Origin: Glaciecola punicea ACAM 611
Lineage (GTDB): Bacteria > Pseudomonadota > Gammaproteobacteria > Enterobacterales > Alteromonadaceae
Direction of reading: 5' to 3'
DNA: 64,000 nt
Assembly (NCBI RefSeq): GCF_000252165.1
Contig: NZ_BAET01000007.1
Coordinates: 423,888 to 487,887, forward strand
Shown here: in pieces, positions 28,871 through 38,218 of the stretch
Numbering within the stretch: the first letter of the stretch is position 1
Layout of the letters: every line of letters begins with the position of its first letter
Notes under the pieces: generated by a model
Told to the model about the DNA's origin: nothing
What the model saw: only the letters and a program-made list of their open reading frames with translations
The model's database searches: none
Program-made: the position numbers and the translations under genes

Positions 28871-29848
28871 ATGCAATCTATGTCTTGGCGCAGCGCGTTT
28901 TATAACAGTATTGTAAACACCAAGCTTGAATTATATATAGCTGAATTTGCTATCATTCTTAAAGACTTCGAAGCCAGTGTGCCTGCGAAGGACCTTAATC
29001 GATGGCAGCGACAGCTTGGTCAGCTTCCTAAGGTTGAGAACATAGAATTAATAGTTGGCGATAGTGTCAGCCTAAACGCAAACAATGCTTTGACTGCGGG
29101 TGATATTGCAAAGACAATATCTGTGCTTAAAAACTTTATGCCCTGGCGAAAGGGTCCTTTTAACTTCATGTCTATTAACATAGACACTGAGTGGCGTTCC
29201 GATTGGAAATGGAATCGAGTGTTGCCACATTTACAGAATCTTGCCGGTAAAAAAGTGTTAGATGTAGGTTGCGGCAGTGGCTATCATTTATTTAGAATGC
29301 ATGATGCGCAGGCTTCACAAATTATTGGTGTTGATCCTACCGCCCTTTTCTTTTTTCAATTTCACTGCTTTAAACAATATTTACCGTCATTAAATGTACA
29401 CTATTTGCCAATTGGCATTGAGGCGATGCCCACAACGAACTACTTCGATACAGTTTTTTCCATGGGCGTGTTATATCACCGTCAAGATCCCATAAAGTTT
29501 TTGCGTGAGCTCAAGGACCAGCTATGCTCAGGGGGGCAATTAGTGCTTGAAACACTGGTGATAGATGGAGATGAAAACACGGTGTTAATGCCAAAAGGCC
29601 GTTATGCACAAATGCGTAATGTATGGTTTTTGCCATCGGTAGATGCACTCATAATTTGGCTACAGCGTGTAGGCTTTAAAAATGTTAAGTGCGTTGATAT
29701 AGATTGTACCAGCATAGAAGAACAGCGCGCTACGCCATGGATGGAGACTCACTCCTTAATAGATTTTCTGGACAGCGAAAATATGACTAAGACGATAGAA
29801 GGCTATCCTGCTCCTAAAAGAGCGGTACTTACTGCATCGGTGAGTTAG
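28871..29848 (+). CDS. cmoB: tRNA U34 carboxymethyltransferase
   Basis: CmoB transfers the carboxymethyl group of carboxy-SAM to 5-hydroxyuridine 34 in tRNA. The protein is 325 residues (E. coli 323). It has KGPFNFMSINIDTEWRSDWK, VLDVGCGSGYHLFRM and SMGVLYHRQDPIKFLREL. The frame is open from 28784, inside cmoA, but the ATG at 28871 has AAGGA upstream and matches family starts. It is the second gene of the cmoAB operon. Confidence 0.97.
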   Translation: MQSMSWRSAFYNSIVNTKLELYIAEFAIILKDFEASVPAKDLNRWQRQLGQLPKVENIELIVGDSVSLNANNALTAGDIAKTISVLKNFMPWRKGPFNFMSINIDTEWRSDWKWNRVLPHLQNLAGKKVLDVGCGSGYHLFRMHDAQASQIIGVDPTALFFFQFHCFKQYLPSLNVHYLPIGIEAMPTTNYFDTVFSMGVLYHRQDPIKFLRELKDQLCSGGQLVLETLVIDGDENTVLMPKGRYAQMRNVWFLPSVDALIIWLQRVGFKNVKCVDIDCTSIEEQRATPWMETHSLIDFLDSENMTKTIEGYPAPKRAVLTASVS

Positions 29849-29991
29849 CAGGCATTGCGATATAGTTTACCTGTTGGCATTAAAGTTGAATAGCTTCAGT
29901 CACCGCTGAACCATTATTTCTAGATTTACGCGTTTATTTATCAATACCTTATTCGCTGTGTACCTAGTTCAAGGCCTTATTTGAGGTAGAT

Positions 29992-30915
29992 GTGACAAGT
30001 TCTGACATTCAAATCGAAAAATCACATGCAGTGCTGAAACACTTCATAAGTGAGCAAAAGTTACCCAGTGAGTATGCCTGTATTGCACAAACATGGTTCA
30101 TTCCTTTAGCCTTAACATTAATAAAGCACCAAAATAGTGCAAACCGCCCAATTTTAGTCGGTATAAATGGCTGCCAGGGTTCAGGGAAGTCAACGTTAAC
30201 ATGCTTTCTAAGCACCTTGCTAAACGAAGTATTTAAGGTCGCCAGCGTTAGCTTGTCAATAGACGACTTCTATTTATCTAAGCATTCACGGCAATTGCTA
30301 GCGTCCACTATTAACCCACTTCTTGCTACTCGCGGCGTACCAGGTACTCATGACATTGTATTGTTAGAAAGCACACTGTGGTCCTTGCGCCAAGGTCAGC
30401 CGGTGAGTCTTCCTGCGTTTGATAAGTCAATGGATGATGTAAAGCCACAAGAGCAGTGGGAGCACGCTGAGCACAAATACAAAATTATAATACTTGAAGG
30501 TTGGTGTGTTGGTCTAGACAGCCAGCACCCGGCGCAGCTCTTGTCGCCTGTGAATGAATTAGAAGCCAAAGAAGATGCGAGTGGCCAGTGGCGACAGTAT
30601 GTAAATGATGTGCTGTCAGTCGATTATAAACGCGTGTTTGCTTCAATTGACTATCTGGTTATGCTGCAAGCACCCTCTTTTGAGCATGTTTATGCATGGC
30701 GCTGTGAACAAGAGCATAAACTGAAAACGTCACTTGCTAGCCATAGAACAGATTCACAATTACCTAATGAAACCATGAGCGATAGTGAAATATTACGCTT
30801 CATTCAATTTTACCAGCGCCTAACACAACACGCGCTAAGTACTATTCCAGCAAAATGTGATCGCTTGTTTGTGCTAAATGAAACACGCGGAATTACACAA
30901 TGTCAACAACATTGA
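29992..30915 (+). CDS. D-glycerate 3-kinase-like P-loop kinase
   Basis: The 307-residue protein has the P-loop ILVGINGCQGSGKST (about residues 55-70), SLSIDDFYLSKHSR with the catalytic aspartates, RGVPGTHDIVLLE and EGWCVGLD. This set matches the plant-type GLYK / yeast YGR205W kinases, which phosphorylate D-glycerate to 3-phosphoglycerate. It heads a four-gene unit in which the last enzyme would release glycerate, so a salvage role fits. The start is GTG with GAGG five bases upstream. The 3' end overlaps the next gene by 16 bases. Confidence 0.85.
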   Translation: MTSSDIQIEKSHAVLKHFISEQKLPSEYACIAQTWFIPLALTLIKHQNSANRPILVGINGCQGSGKSTLTCFLSTLLNEVFKVASVSLSIDDFYLSKHSRQLLASTINPLLATRGVPGTHDIVLLESTLWSLRQGQPVSLPAFDKSMDDVKPQEQWEHAEHKYKIIILEGWCVGLDSQHPAQLLSPVNELEAKEDASGQWRQYVNDVLSVDYKRVFASIDYLVMLQAPSFEHVYAWRCEQEHKLKTSLASHRTDSQLPNETMSDSEILRFIQFYQRLTQHALSTIPAKCDRLFVLNETRGITQCQQH

Positions 30916-31754
30916 GTCCTGTCAAAAAATGGCTGGTATTTACCGATTTCGACGGCACCCTTTTAGATCATTATACCTATAGCTTTGACGCAGCTATTGA
31001 CTGCCTTAAGCAATTAGCTGAGCAAGGTGTTCCGGTAATACCTAATTCCAGTAAAACGTTTGCAGAAGTAAGGTATTTACAAGAAAAAATGTTGTTAAAG
31101 ACACCGCTAATTGTTGAGAACGGGGCGGCGGTTTATATACCCAAAGACTTTTTACCACAAAAACCCAAAGGCGCAGTATTTAAGCATGGCTATTGGCTGA
31201 AGTCATTTGCGCAAAAAAGACAGTTTTGGCAAGGTATAGTACAAAGCATGAAAACTGATTATCCCCGCCAGTTTGAGACATTTGGGGAGATGAACATTGG
31301 CCGTATTTGTGAGCTAACAGGGTTAAATGAGAAAAGTGCGCGATTGGCCTCGCAGCGAGAATTTGGAGAACCTGTGCTATGGCTTGGCAGCGGCGAACAG
31401 CGCAGAAACTTTATTGAAAGAATACGAAAACTCGGCGCCTTCCCGCTGTTAGGTGGCCGCTTTTTACATGTATCTGGTAATAGCAACAAAGGTAAGGCTT
31501 TAACGTGGCTACTTAAAGAGTGTGTAAGGCAATATCCGAAATTCACGTTCTTAAGTATTGCTCTAGGCGACACTAATAATGACATAGACATGTTGGAAGT
31601 GGCCGACATCGCCGTTCGTATAGCGTCTCCGGTGCATACATTACCAGAACTTCAACGTACGCACGAAGTATATACAAGCGTGGCAACTGGACCCCAAGGC
31701 TGGCGCGAAATAATCGATCAACTAATTATGACAACACTGCATGAGGATGACTAA
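30900..31754 (+). CDS. HAD-family glucosyl-/mannosyl-3-phosphoglycerate phosphatase
   Basis: The 284-residue protein is a HAD phosphatase of the MPGP family: motif I FTDFDGTLLDHYTY, motif II VIPNSSKT, a cap domain with FGEMNIGRICELTGL, and motif IV ALGDTNNDIDML. Members remove the 3-phosphate of mannosyl- or glucosyl-3-phosphoglycerate. The adjacent GT81-like synthase makes glucosyl-3-phosphoglycerate the likeliest substrate, giving glucosylglycerate. Its TAA shares one base with the ATG of the synthase gene. The exact sugar cannot be read from the sequence. Confidence 0.85.
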   Translation: MSTTLSPVKKWLVFTDFDGTLLDHYTYSFDAAIDCLKQLAEQGVPVIPNSSKTFAEVRYLQEKMLLKTPLIVENGAAVYIPKDFLPQKPKGAVFKHGYWLKSFAQKRQFWQGIVQSMKTDYPRQFETFGEMNIGRICELTGLNEKSARLASQREFGEPVLWLGSGEQRRNFIERIRKLGAFPLLGGRFLHVSGNSNKGKALTWLLKECVRQYPKFTFLSIALGDTNNDIDMLEVADIAVRIASPVHTLPELQRTHEVYTSVATGPQGWREIIDQLIMTTLHEDD

Positions 31755-32980
31755 TGGCTGACTTTTACCAAAATGGCATAGTGACCACCCTTCATAATTT
31801 AGAAAATAGACCCATTGAGGCCTTAGAAAAGGAATTAGTTGGTTTTTCTAAACGTAGACCAATGGGTCTTATTTTACCCAGTTTATACTCGGAGTTAGAA
31901 GGTAAGGCCCTTCTTGGTACTATTGAGCATATAAAAAAGGTGCCGTATTTGCAGCAAATTGTCATTGGACTGGATCAGGCAGACCAGTCGCAGTTTGAGC
32001 ATGCCTTAGCCTTTTTCTCAGGTTTACCGCAAAACCATCGCATATTGTGGAACGATGGTCCTCGATTAAAAGCGCTAGATGAAGAGCTTCAAAAGCTCGG
32101 TTTAGCGCCTAAGGAAATGGGCAAGGGTCGAAATGTTTGGTACTGCATGGGATTTATTTTGGCGTCTAACAAAGTTGAAAGTGTCGCCTTACACGACTGC
32201 GATATCCTGACATATGACAGGTCCTTACTCGCCAGACTTATATACCCCGTGGCTAATCCACAGTTTAACTATGAGTTTTGTAAGGGCTACTATGCGCGTG
32301 TTGCTGACGGTAAAATAAATGGAAGAGTATCACGATTACTGGTAACGCCTCTTCTAAGAGCCTTGAAAAACACCCTAGGCCAGAATGACTACCTAGATTT
32401 TATGGACAGTTTTAGATATCCACTGGCAGGAGAGTTTTCGTTCAGACGAGATGTATTGAACGACTTACGCATTCCAAGCGACTGGGGCTTAGAAATAGGC
32501 GTGTTGTCCGAAATGCATAGGAACTACTCACGCAATAGACTTTGCCAGGCAGACATCGCCCATACCTATGATCATAAGCATCAGGATTTATCTTTGCATA
32601 ATGACCAAGGTGGCTTATCTAAAATGTCGATTGATATTACCAAGGCCCTGTTTAGAAAACTGGCCACGCAAGGCACTGTTTTTAGCAATGAAACTTTTCG
32701 AACGATCAAAGCGACATATTTTAGAATTGCCTTAGACTTTGTGGAAACATATCATAATGACGCCATTATGAACGGCTTAAAATTGGATATTCATTCCGAA
32801 GAAAAGGCGGTTGAACTGTTTGCACAAAATATTATGAAAGCCGGCAGTAGCTTTTTAGACAATCCTATGGAAACTCCGTTTATTCCCAGTTGGAACAGAG
32901 TGGTAAGCGCAAAACCTAATGTATTGGCTTGTTTAAAAACCGCAGTAGAAGAAGACTATGCAGAATATTCGAGGCAATAA
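31754..32980 (+). CDS. glucosyl-3-phosphoglycerate synthase (GT81-like)
   Basis: This 408-residue glycosyltransferase would transfer glucose from an NDP-glucose to 3-phosphoglycerate, the first step of glucosylglycerate synthesis. A nucleotide-sugar fold is suggested by MGLILPSLYSELEGKAL at the N-terminus, GKGRNVWYCMGFILAS, and the DXD-type metal motif D148-C-D150 in ALHDCDIL. SFRYPLAGEFSFRRDVL and DWGLEIGVLSEM follow. These resemble the GpgS family. Mannosyl-transferring relatives exist, so donor specificity is inferred. It is immediately followed by the phosphorylase gene, whose ATG abuts its TAA. Confidence 0.82.
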   Translation: MADFYQNGIVTTLHNLENRPIEALEKELVGFSKRRPMGLILPSLYSELEGKALLGTIEHIKKVPYLQQIVIGLDQADQSQFEHALAFFSGLPQNHRILWNDGPRLKALDEELQKLGLAPKEMGKGRNVWYCMGFILASNKVESVALHDCDILTYDRSLLARLIYPVANPQFNYEFCKGYYARVADGKINGRVSRLLVTPLLRALKNTLGQNDYLDFMDSFRYPLAGEFSFRRDVLNDLRIPSDWGLEIGVLSEMHRNYSRNRLCQADIAHTYDHKHQDLSLHNDQGGLSKMSIDITKALFRKLATQGTVFSNETFRTIKATYFRIALDFVETYHNDAIMNGLKLDIHSEEKAVELFAQNIMKAGSSFLDNPMETPFIPSWNRVVSAKPNVLACLKTAVEEDYAEYSRQ

Positions 32981-34765
32981 ATGGATAAAGTAAACTTACT
33001 TAATGAAAAAGTACGTCATCACCTAGACACTATTTACCAAGGAATTTTCCCATCAGACAAGCTAGATGATATTGCCCTTGAGCTACTTAAACGAATGCGT
33101 ATTAGCCATGAACACGATATTCTTATTCCGCAGGTCCACACGAATTTATGGAATGAAAAAGATGTTGTGCTAATAACTTACGGCGACTCCATCATTGAGC
33201 CAAGCGCAGATCTGTCACAGGGAATGCATAAGCCACCGCTGCAAACTCTGTACACATTCCTAGATAAATATTGCGCACATGCTGTAAACCACGTGCATAT
33301 TCTGCCTTTTTTCCCCTACAGCTCTGACGATGGTTTTTCAGTAATTGACTACTCTAGCGTGAACCAAGCGCTGGGCAGTTGGGATGATGTTACTCGTATT
33401 GCCAATGAGTTTGGCCTAATGGTCGACTTAGTGATTAACCACTGCAGTGCCCGCAGCCTGTGGTTTGACAACTTCATTAAACAAGAGTCACCTGGCAAAG
33501 ACTTCTTTTTTACCATTGATAAGGACACCGACACATCACTTGTCACTAGGCCTCGCACTAGCGATTTACTTCGCAAAACCTCAACCACTGACGGAACAAA
33601 GTATGTGTGGTGTACGTTCAGTCATGACCAAGTAGACTTTGATTTTAGAAATCCAGAGGTGTTGTTGGCTTTTGTCGATATTATTCGCTTATATTTAGAC
33701 AAAGGTACGCGCATTTTTAGGCTCGATGCCATTGCTTTCTTGTGGAAGGAATTTGGCACAAACTGTATTAATCTGCCACAAACTCATGAAGTTGTGAGGA
33801 CAATGAGAACTTTAATTGAGCACGCCTCTCCAAACTCCATTATTATCACCGAGACGAATATCCCCAACCGAGAAAATTTGACTTATTTGGGTAATGCTAA
33901 TGAAGCCCATGCTATTTATAACTTTTCATTACCTCCGCTGTTACTAAACACATTAATAACCGGTGATTGCGGATATTTAAAAAGCTGGCTAATGAGTATG
34001 CCGCCCGCCCAAAATGGTACGTTTTATTTTAACTTCATAGCATCACATGACGGCATCGGTTTACGCCCGGTTGAAGGCTTGCTAAGCGACGAAGAAATAG
34101 CCAATTTAGCCGACTGCATGCAAAAATTTGGCGGCAAGGTGTCGTGGCGAACGGGCTTACTCGGACAACAAAAGCCTTACGAGCTTAATATTGCCCTAAT
34201 TGACGCCCTGCAGGGCGATATGCACGGGCCTGATGAATTCCAGATCCAAAGATTTTTGTGCGCCCATGCCATTATGCTTGGGCTTGAGGGTTTGCCTGGT
34301 ATATATATTCATTCTTTATTAGGCACCACAAACGATTATGAAAAGGCCAGCAATACCGGTCAAAGCCGTTCAATTAATCGTCATCGTTGGCATTTCGATT
34401 CATTGAGTCGAGAGTTAGACGACGCTTATTCTCTGCACCACCAAGTGCTCACCCAAATGACGCAGTTAATATCCATTCGTACAGCGCAAAGTGCATTTCA
34501 TCCTAATGCCACCCAATTTACACTACATTTAGGCACTAAGATATTTGGATATTGGCGTCAAAGTATTGATAGAACGCAAAGTATTTTCTGCTTGTCTAAT
34601 ATATCCAAAGAGCCGCAAACGATTAAACTTTGCGACATCAATTTGATTGGCACCGACGAATGGGTAGATTTACTGACTCAAACACCGCTGCATTCTCAAA
34701 TGCAAAACATTACCCTTGCACCTTATAAAAGTGCATGGATTACCAATCGATTTCATAAGGGCTGA
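32981..34765 (+). CDS. GH13 sucrose-phosphorylase-like enzyme, probable glucosylglycerate phosphorylase
   Basis: This 594-residue retaining phosphorylase of the GH13_18 type has the nucleophile D249 ([14 protein letters not shown]), acid/base E291 (IITETNIP) and transition-state Asp D357 ([10 protein letters not shown]), with [17 protein letters not shown] at the N-terminal side. It would be annotated as sucrose phosphorylase by similarity. E. coli YcjM, a related protein, is a glucosylglycerate phosphorylase, and the position after a GpgS and phosphatase gene favours that reaction here: glucosylglycerate plus phosphate to glucose-1-phosphate plus glycerate. This is an inference; sucrose phosphorolysis is the alternative. 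Confidence 0.85.
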   Translation: MDKVNLLNEKVRHHLDTIYQGIFPSDKLDDIALELLKRMRISHEHDILIPQVHTNLWNEKDVVLITYGDSIIEPSADLSQGMHKPPLQTLYTFLDKYCAHAVNHVHILPFFPYSSDDGFSVIDYSSVNQALGSWDDVTRIANEFGLMVDLVINHCSARSLWFDNFIKQESPGKDFFFTIDKDTDTSLVTRPRTSDLLRKTSTTDGTKYVWCTFSHDQVDFDFRNPEVLLAFVDIIRLYLDKGTRIFRLDAIAFLWKEFGTNCINLPQTHEVVRTMRTLIEHASPNSIIITETNIPNRENLTYLGNANEAHAIYNFSLPPLLLNTLITGDCGYLKSWLMSMPPAQNGTFYFNFIASHDGIGLRPVEGLLSDEEIANLADCMQKFGGKVSWRTGLLGQQKPYELNIALIDALQGDMHGPDEFQIQRFLCAHAIMLGLEGLPGIYIHSLLGTTNDYEKASNTGQSRSINRHRWHFDSLSRELDDAYSLHHQVLTQMTQLISIRTAQSAFHPNATQFTLHLGTKIFGYWRQSIDRTQSIFCLSNISKEPQTIKLCDINLIGTDEWVDLLTQTPLHSQMQNITLAPYKSAWITNRFHKG

Positions 34766-34770
34766 TTAGG

Positions 34771-34793
34771 CGATAGCGAAGAATATGCTATCG
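34771..34793. repeat. hairpin just after the glucosylglycerate operon
   Basis: CGATAGC (34771-34777) and GCTATCG (34787-34793) pair around a nine-base loop, six bases after the phosphorylase stop. Few T follow, so it may protect the 3' end of the mRNA rather than terminate. The rest of 34794-35110 shows nothing I can name. Confidence 0.4.
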
Positions 34794-35119
34794 TAAATAT
34801 CTAAAATCTTAAAAAAATAAACGTTTGTTGCATACATAGCACTTGCATTTTGTTTTACTTATCCTCTATGTCTGACTTTTAAAGAGTCACGCTAAGCCTG
34901 AGTCACCATTAAAATAGGAAGAGTAGATATTTGTTTAGTGACAATGCGCCTTATTTCAAATTGCGAAGTGCCCATTTTTCCGAAATGCAGACACTAGGCA
35001 ATAGTTGAATGTAAAGAAAAGTTTGAAACGCTGTTAATGGGCTTTTTAGTCTTAAACGAACCATCACTTAGCATTACCAATTAAATATATAAGTCTAGGC
35101 CACAGCATGGTTTCGATCA

Positions 35120-35148
35120 AAAAAGGGCGCTATTACAGCGCCCTTTTT
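35120..35148. terminator. bidirectional terminator
   Basis: A 12-bp perfect stem (35120-35131 with 35137-35148), A5-GGGCGCT / AGCGCCC-T5, around a five-base loop. It lies between the phosphorylase gene and the convergent DUF2189 gene and works for both. Confidence 0.93.
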
Positions 35149-35162
35149 GTAAACTACACTAT

Positions 35163-35981
35163 TTATACAAATTTGCGTTCGCGTTTAGTTTCAATAGTTT
35201 CTATATATCCATGCCACGTTGCATAACCTAACACTGGCATAATCACAATAAAGGCAACAAAGAATGTCACAAAGCCTAAGAATACAGAAAAACCAATAAC
35301 ACATGCCCATATTAACATAGGTATCTTGTTACGCCATACGGCATTCATACTCGTGAGTACTGCGGTTGCTAAATCTACTTTGCGTTCTAACAGTATTGGT
35401 TGCGTAAAAGCACTTATAAAAAACACCAAGGTAACAAAGCCTGCGCCTACAATGGTGCCCAGCGTAAGGAATGGCCAAATATTGAAAAACGTAGGGTCAA
35501 GGTAGCTTGGGTAAAGCGCATGAATTATGCTGGCCACTCGTAGCCAAAATATCATAAGTAGCATTAACACAAGACCAAAGCCCCATTCGTTGACAGCATT
35601 TCTGGACATTGCTTTTAAGGAATGGCGCAAAGAAGGTTTACGCTTTTTTTCAAACTGCCATGCTACATCGTATAAACCGGCTGCCAGATAGGGTCCTATA
35701 AGCATAAAACAAATCATAGCTGGGAAAATCACAAGGTAAAAATCTGAAGCTTGCACTAATAAAAATATCCCAATGGGGATAAGCGTAAAAATAACGCCGT
35801 AAAAAGTACTTACAAACTTGGCTTTTTTAAAGTCCTCTACGCCAAGTGCAAGCCACTTAAAACAGGCAAACTTGTCCAGTGTGGCGCTGGGAATAACACG
35901 TGCAATGCCGCTACTTTCAATAGCGTTTTCTTCTTCTTGTTTTTTTTTGGTTTCGGAAGCTTGTTCAACGTTCTGAGACAT
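35163..35981 (-). CDS. DUF2189 family integral membrane protein
   Basis: This 272-residue protein has a charged N-terminus of about 50 residues and then six hydrophobic segments (about 58-80, 83-105, 133-153, 168-192, 217-238 and 240-258). It fits DUF2189, whose members are sometimes called cytochrome c oxidase subunit I-like without evidence. I see no metal or catalytic motif. It is upstream of nothing on its strand and has its own terminator (35120-35148); the minus-strand LRAT-like gene lies about 150 bases upstream. Confidence 0.75.
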   Translation of the reverse strand: MSQNVEQASETKKKQEEENAIESSGIARVIPSATLDKFACFKWLALGVEDFKKAKFVSTFYGVIFTLIPIGIFLLVQASDFYLVIFPAMICFMLIGPYLAAGLYDVAWQFEKKRKPSLRHSLKAMSRNAVNEWGFGLVLMLLMIFWLRVASIIHALYPSYLDPTFFNIWPFLTLGTIVGAGFVTLVFFISAFTQPILLERKVDLATAVLTSMNAVWRNKIPMLIWACVIGFSVFLGFVTFFVAFIVIMPVLGYATWHGYIETIETKRERKFV

Positions 35982-36134
35982 GCTTATCTCCCTAAGGGTA
36001 ACTCACAGCAATATTCGATAGGTAATGGATAAAACAAATCACTTTAATTATTTACATCACCGCTTGGCAAGCGAAATAAGCAAGCCTGCCGGATTAGTAT
36101 ACTATGCAACTTATCTAGTCAGGTCAAAAGATTA

Positions 36135-36668
36135 TCAACGAAAGTTGATTTGGGTCAAATTCCAACGGATTACTGAGTTAAAGAAAATATTTAAAAAGCT
36201 GTTTAAATCACTAAAGCTTGTAATATCAACATGTTGACCTTCGGATAAGACCTCTGCCACAAATTTATGGCAGTTTTGACTAAGCAAATGATAGTCGAGG
36301 GTCGAAAACAATAAACTTTGCGCTGTTTTTGCGGCCTGCATGTTAAACAAGGCATTATTAGACGGATCGCAGACAATATAAATGTGATTTCCCGTTCTTT
36401 CTCCTAAAAAACGTTCAGGAGATACACATCGCACCAAACCTCTGCCAGATAATTCGTAAATATTGCCATCAACCCATATGCCAGTGTGGTCAAGTACATC
36501 GTATACACCGCAGGTCACAATACTACCATTTACAGGCGTGGTATATTGATGGCTTTCTCCCGGCATAGCGTCAACAATTTTCTTTCGCTTTAAATACGCA
36601 GTGTTGGCAGTGTTAGCCGTGTATGCGCCTAATACTGCGGCGCCTAACCATATGAGAGGAACAGGCAT
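36135..36668 (-). CDS. LRAT-like / NlpC-P60-fold cysteine protein
   Basis: The 177-residue protein has an N-terminal hydrophobic stretch (about 3-20) and a domain resembling lecithin retinol acyltransferase and permuted NlpC/P60 proteins: GSIVTCGVYDVLDHTGIWV, with the likely catalytic His in DHTGIW, and SQNCHKFVAEVL with the likely catalytic Cys, in the usual His-then-Cys order. Such proteins are acyltransferases, amidases or peptidases acting on lipid or peptide amides; which one cannot be told. AAGGA is six bases upstream of the ATG. Confidence 0.7.
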   Translation of the reverse strand: MPVPLIWLGAAVLGAYTANTANTAYLKRKKIVDAMPGESHQYTTPVNGSIVTCGVYDVLDHTGIWVDGNIYELSGRGLVRCVSPERFLGERTGNHIYIVCDPSNNALFNMQAAKTAQSLLFSTLDYHLLSQNCHKFVAEVLSEGQHVDITSFSDLNSFLNIFFNSVIRWNLTQINFR

Positions 36669-36844
36669 TTTCTATCCTTGCGTTATGTTTAATAGTACAA
36701 TAACGTCAAGCATCCTAAAATCGCTAAATTGTTTCAAAAGTTTACTTAACACAGCATAATTATTGCTTTATTCTTAGTATCTTAATCCATTAGCGCGATA
36801 TTAAAGTCTGGCATAGATTGCTTCAGCAAAGCAGACGCTAGATT

Positions 36845-38098
36845 ATGAAATATAGCAATAACAAGGCACTATCACCACCCATGCATAGAATCATGCAATC
36901 CAAAAAACTAGAAAATGTTTGTTACGACATTCGTGGCCCTATTTTGGCACAAGCCGAGAAAATGGAGGAGGCAGGAGATCGTATTCTTAAGTTGAATATT
37001 GGTAACCCAGCTCCGTTTGGATTTGAAGCTCCTGACGATATTTTAAAAGACGTAATACGCCAACTCCCCAACGCACAAGGCTATTCAGACTCGCAAGGTA
37101 TTTACAGTGCGCGCGTAGCGGTTATGCAGTATTATCAGCAAAAAGGAATCGAAAATATTAACATAAAAGATGTTTATTTAGGCAACGGTGTCAGCGAAAT
37201 GATCACTATGTCTATGCAAGCTCTTTTAGATTCTGGTGATGAAGTGCTAATTCCTGCACCCGACTATCCGCTGTGGACAGCCGCAGTTAATTTGTCATCG
37301 GGAAGTGCGGTTCACTATCGCTGCGACGAACAAGCCAACTGGTTTCCAGATATTAGCGATATATTGTCAAAAATAAGTCCTCGCACCAAAGCGATTGTAA
37401 TAATTAATCCTAATAATCCAACTGGCGCTGTATATTCAAAAGCGCTGCTTGAGCAAATAGTAGCAGTGGCGCGCAAGCATAAACTGATTATCTTTAGCGA
37501 TGAAATATATGACAAAGTACTATATGACCAAAGTGAGCACAACTGTATTGCCGCTTTGGCGCCCGATTTATTTTGCGTGACTTTTAGTGGTTTATCTAAA
37601 AACTACCGAGTAGCAGGTTTTCGTGCGGGCTGGCTATTAGTAAGCGGTAATAAGGCAATAGCCGCTAGTTATATTGAAGGCTTGACCATACTTTCCTCTA
37701 TGCGTATGTGCTCTAACGTGCCCTCGCAAAATGCCATTCAAACAGCGTTGGGTGGGTATCAAAGTATCAATGATTTGGTTAATGGCAGTGGACGTCTACT
37801 TGCACAGCGAAACGTGGCTTATGAGGGTTTGAACAATATTCCAGGGATTTCATGCGTAAAGCCAAAAGGCGCGATGTACTGTTTTGCCAGAGTAGATGCA
37901 AAGAAGTTTGGTATTCTAAGCGACGTAGAGCTAGTTCTAGATTTATTGAAAGAGAAGAAAATACTGTTAGTGCACGGTAGTGCCTTCAACTTAAGCGACG
38001 GGTGCTATTTTAGGCTAGTTTTTCTTCCCCATAAAGATGTGTTGCGGCCTGCCCTTGCAGACATGCACGATTTTTTTCAAGGATACAAGCAAGCCTGA
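36845..38098 (+). CDS. alaA: glutamate-pyruvate aminotransferase AlaA
   Basis: AlaA makes alanine from pyruvate and glutamate. The 417-residue PLP enzyme aligns closely with E. coli AlaA (405): KLENVCYDIRGP, KLNIGNPAPFGF, NAQGYSDSQGIYSAR, VIINPNNPTGAVYSK, and the PLP lysine in SGLSKNYRVAGFRAGW. The N-terminus is about 12 residues longer than in E. coli. dgt follows 120 bases later on the same strand, where E. coli has the nucleotidase yfbR, also an HD-domain protein. Confidence 0.95.
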   Translation: MKYSNNKALSPPMHRIMQSKKLENVCYDIRGPILAQAEKMEEAGDRILKLNIGNPAPFGFEAPDDILKDVIRQLPNAQGYSDSQGIYSARVAVMQYYQQKGIENINIKDVYLGNGVSEMITMSMQALLDSGDEVLIPAPDYPLWTAAVNLSSGSAVHYRCDEQANWFPDISDILSKISPRTKAIVIINPNNPTGAVYSKALLEQIVAVARKHKLIIFSDEIYDKVLYDQSEHNCIAALAPDLFCVTFSGLSKNYRVAGFRAGWLLVSGNKAIAASYIEGLTILSSMRMCSNVPSQNAIQTALGGYQSINDLVNGSGRLLAQRNVAYEGLNNIPGISCVKPKGAMYCFARVDAKKFGILSDVELVLDLLKEKKILLVHGSAFNLSDGCYFRLVFLPHKDVLRPALADMHDFFQGYKQA

Positions 38099-38123
38099 GT
38101 AATGAATCTGAGTAAGCATTTTC

Positions 38124-38168
38124 AGTGTGCTTATTAATAGTGTGCTTATTAGTAGTGTCATTAATTAT
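38124..38168. repeat. three imperfect 15-bp tandem repeats between alaA and dgt
   Basis: AGTGTGCTTATTAAT (38124-38138) is repeated as AGTGTGCTTATTAGT (38139-38153) and more loosely at 38154-38168. The repeats occupy the middle of the 120-base gap. They may be replication slippage; a regulatory role is not indicated. Confidence 0.6.
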
Positions 38169-38218
38169 GCTTCAAGCAGCCCCTAATGTGATTAAAACAG
38201 TGTCAAATAAGGTAAGCA

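Noticed and set aside
34771-34793. Hairpin after the phosphorylase gene as the main operon terminator
   Set aside because: There is no T-run; the strong bidirectional hairpin at 35120-35148 is a better terminator.
36025-36237. A 70-codon plus-strand frame overlapping the 3' end of the LRAT-like gene
   Set aside because: It overlaps the minus-strand gene antisense, has no ribosome site or recognisable motif, and its polar Lys/Leu composition is typical of a shadow frame.
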